Below, piece after piece: positions 7,530 to 8,430 of a stretch of 8,430 nt of DNA (positions are counted from its first letter, which is position 1; each line of letters starts with the position of its first letter). The notes under the pieces are model-generated. The model was not told where the DNA came from. It was given only the letters and a program-made list of their open reading frames with translations, and searched no databases. The stretch lies in NCBI GenBank assembly GCA_927911235.1, contig CAKMOY010000013.1, forward strand, positions 1 to 8,430, in the 5' to 3' direction. Made by a program: the position numbers and the translations under genes. This DNA is from an uncultured Moraxella sp. (GTDB lineage: Bacteria > Pseudomonadota > Gammaproteobacteria > Pseudomonadales > Moraxellaceae).

Positions 7530-7621
7530 ATATTGGCAATCGTCAAAGATTGTTCGGCAATTGGTTGTAATTGCGGAAATGCGTCTAAATTTTTTGGATA
7601 ACGTGGGGTCAAATTTAACAT
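7530..7621 (-). pseudogene. recJ: Out-of-frame 5' end of recJ
   Basis: Read from the ATG at 7621 on the - strand, 31 codons give MLNLTPRYPKNL and so on to SLTIANI. The next frame then continues as LAGRGVVATDEL. Joined, IANILAGRGV matches the usual RecJ N-terminal pattern (I-L-A-x-R-G-V), and the total length becomes 579 aa. The frames join exactly if one base is added to the A-run at 7528-7530 (TTT on the coding strand). No strong Shine-Dalgarno sequence precedes the ATG; an AAAG lies about 14 nt upstream. Confidence 0.8.
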
Positions 7622-7904
7622 AATAATCAAGACTTTACATAAAAAGAAATAAAAAAGGGTTCTATCATCTAAAAATTTTGGTAAAAAAGCAAGTAAAACT
7701 TACAGCTACTGGGTCAAAATTAGATGAAATGCATATTTAAAGGCGATTTTTGATAAAAACAACCTAATTTTTGGCAATTTTATGCAAAATTTTCTTTAAA
7801 TTTTACGATTTAACACAATATATTGCTATACAAATATAAATTTTTTTGCTAATTTAAACGCTATTATTTGATTGTATTTAGATTTAAAAAGGTAGGATAT
7901 TTTT
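7622..7904. promoter_or_regulatory. AT-rich divergent spacer between recJ and the BaxI-like gene
   Basis: This spacer must hold the promoters of recJ (leftward) and the BaxI-like gene (rightward). For the rightward gene, TTAACA (7810-7815) and TATAAA (7835-7840) form a possible -35/-10 pair with a long 19-bp spacer. TATTAT at 7862-7867 is an alternative -10 without a good -35. AGGA at 7894-7897 is a clear Shine-Dalgarno sequence 7 nt before the ATG at 7905. No convincing promoter for recJ could be assigned. I see no repeat array, tRNA or open reading frame. Confidence 0.35.
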
Positions 7905-8240
7905 ATGGCAAATCCAATTTTATCTCGTGCTGATTTGGCAGTGAGTAACACGCCGATGACGATTCAAAGGCGTGGTGCGTAAGACTTCGTTTTTGTTAGG
8001 CTTGTCAGCATTTACAGGGTTTAGTTTTTTATGTTGGCGATTTTTGCAGGACTTAGTTCAACATTTATTTATGCGGCAAGTTTAATCAGTATGTTGGTCG
8101 CTTTTGGTATGGGCTGGGCTGTGATTGCAAAACCGCATTTGGGCAAAGTATTAGCTGTGCCTTATGCTATGTTAGAAGGGATTTTGATTGGGGCGATTTC
8201 ATTAGACCTCTTTCCAAACCTTAATAGTGATTTGGTATAA
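7905..8240 (+). pseudogene. Bax inhibitor-1 (BaxI_1-like) membrane protein gene, frameshifted twice and truncated
   Basis: Translation from ATG 7905, with a good Shine-Dalgarno sequence upstream, gives MANPILSRADLAVSNTPMTI and then a TAA at 7980-7982. Skipping one A in the run 7966-7968 continues the protein as GVVRKTSFLLGLSAFTGFSF (7969-8028). Adding one T to the run 8025-8030 then returns to the frame MLAIFAGLSSTFIYAASLIS (from 8031), ending in EGILIGAISLDLFPNLNSDLV at 8240. The joined reading of about 111 residues follows the order of BaxI_1-type proteins: short MANP..SRA start, MT-x-Q-G-V-x-x-K-T before the first helix, then APLYAxxEGxxxGxIS-like. Family members are about 230 aa, so roughly the C-terminal half is missing. 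The break coincides with the start of a transposase-containing segment. The family includes YccA/YetJ-like integral membrane proteins linked to calcium leak or protease modulation; this copy is unlikely to be functional if the sequence is correct. Confidence 0.75.
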
Positions 8241-8430
8241 TACTGATTTTTAGAAAAAACAGCAAAAGCATGATACCCAACAAGCAGAAAAAACTCAGTG
8301 ACGCACAATTTAAACGCTACTTTGGCATCCAAAGAAGTACCTATACTCATTATGCTCACCTATAACTACAAGAAGCATACAACGAACAACACAAAAAGGT
8401 GGCAGGAAAATGAATCAGCTAGAAACAAGC
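8241..8430 (+). mobile_element. Left part of an IS5-family-like insertion sequence (runs off the window)
   Basis: The BaxI-like reading stops at about 8240. Beginning 30 bases later is a reading frame whose product resembles the N-terminal DNA-binding part of IS5-family transposases. The left end of the element must lie between about 8232 and 8262, but no terminal inverted repeat can be confirmed because the right end is outside the window. The TATAATA around 8236-8242 could include a TA or TNA target duplication, as known for some IS5 subgroups; this is speculative. Confidence 0.5.
8270..8430 (+). pseudogene. Transposase N-terminal fragment, IS5-family-like, disrupted and partial
   Basis: From ATG 8270 the product begins MIPNKQKKLSDAQFKRYFGI and continues QRSTYTHYAHL to a TAA at 8363-8365. 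The same frame then reads LQEAYNEQHKK. After a shift of one base at the A-run 8393-8397 it reads GGRKMNQLETS to the window end. The order K-L-S-D-x-x-F-K-R-x-x-G-[IV]-x-x-x-T, then an L-x-E-A-Y helix, then K-G-G-R-K is what I recall of the helix-turn-helix start of IS5-family (IS427/ISL2-type) transposases. In such proteins the DDE catalytic domain follows, here outside the window. The stop codon and frameshift suggest an inactive copy, unless the bases are miscalled. Family assignment is by pattern only, and the subgroup is uncertain. Confidence 0.55.

Noticed and set aside
7905..7982. 25-codon open frame that could be a leader peptide or standalone small gene
   Set aside because: Its sequence is the start of a BaxI_1-like protein, and the following bases continue that protein in the next frame, so it is the 5' part of a broken gene.
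8031..8240. 69-aa membrane protein frame as an independent gene
   Set aside because: There is no ribosome binding site, it begins inside a T-run, and its sequence continues the BaxI-like protein from upstream; it is treated as part of the pseudogene.
8236..8241. Perfect TATAAT as a transposase promoter -10
   Set aside because: No -35 is visible at 16-18 bp upstream and the hexamer straddles the probable insertion point; it may still work in part, but cannot be supported.
1..8430. CRISPR array, tRNA or rRNA gene, toxin-antitoxin pair or defence system
   Set aside because: No regular spacer repeats, no cloverleaf or rRNA-like sequence and no paired small toxin/antitoxin genes were seen on either strand.

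Overview
The window looks like an AT-rich gammaproteobacterial chromosome, most probably a Moraxellaceae member (Moraxella or a close relative). This rests on E. coli-type NrdA and RecJ proteins, a DUF2069-like protein, a YihY protein with a long C-terminal extension, a TRIC/UPF0126 protein, a BaxI_1-type protein and very AT-rich intergenic DNA. The genus is an inference from memory of protein style; no search was possible.

Left part (1-2758, + strand): a regulatory region with two tandem NrdR-box-like sites 32 bp apart, then nrdA (class Ia ribonucleotide reductase large subunit, complete), then 13 bp later a small zinc-ribbon protein gene. nrdB does not follow nrdA in this window. Middle (2925-5866): a small membrane protein gene (DUF2069-like, - strand) is divergent from yihY and a TRIC-family gene (+ strand, 2 bp apart). 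The divergent intergenic region carries a good sigma70 promoter and three same-orientation TCACA-type repeats spaced 21 and 10 bp.

Right part (5883-8430): recJ (- strand, convergent with the TRIC gene) is intact from its DHH catalytic core to its end, but its first 31 codons lie in another frame and are separated by an apparent one-base loss in an A/T run. Beyond a 283-bp AT-rich spacer lies the start of a Bax inhibitor-1 (BaxI_1-like) gene. It is broken by two opposite frameshifts at homopolymers and then cut off near 8240, apparently by an IS5-family-like insertion sequence. The first part of that element's transposase is itself disrupted by a stop codon and a frameshift.

The housekeeping genes to the left are clean, while the last 0.9 kb holds four apparent homopolymer indels and a premature stop. 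This is either a zone of real gene decay around an IS insertion or poor homopolymer calling in the assembly. No previously undescribed multi-gene system is evident. The points most worth a second look are the frameshift cluster, the IS-truncated BaxI gene, the NrdR tandem site, the nrdA-linked zinc ribbon and the phased repeats upstream of yihY.
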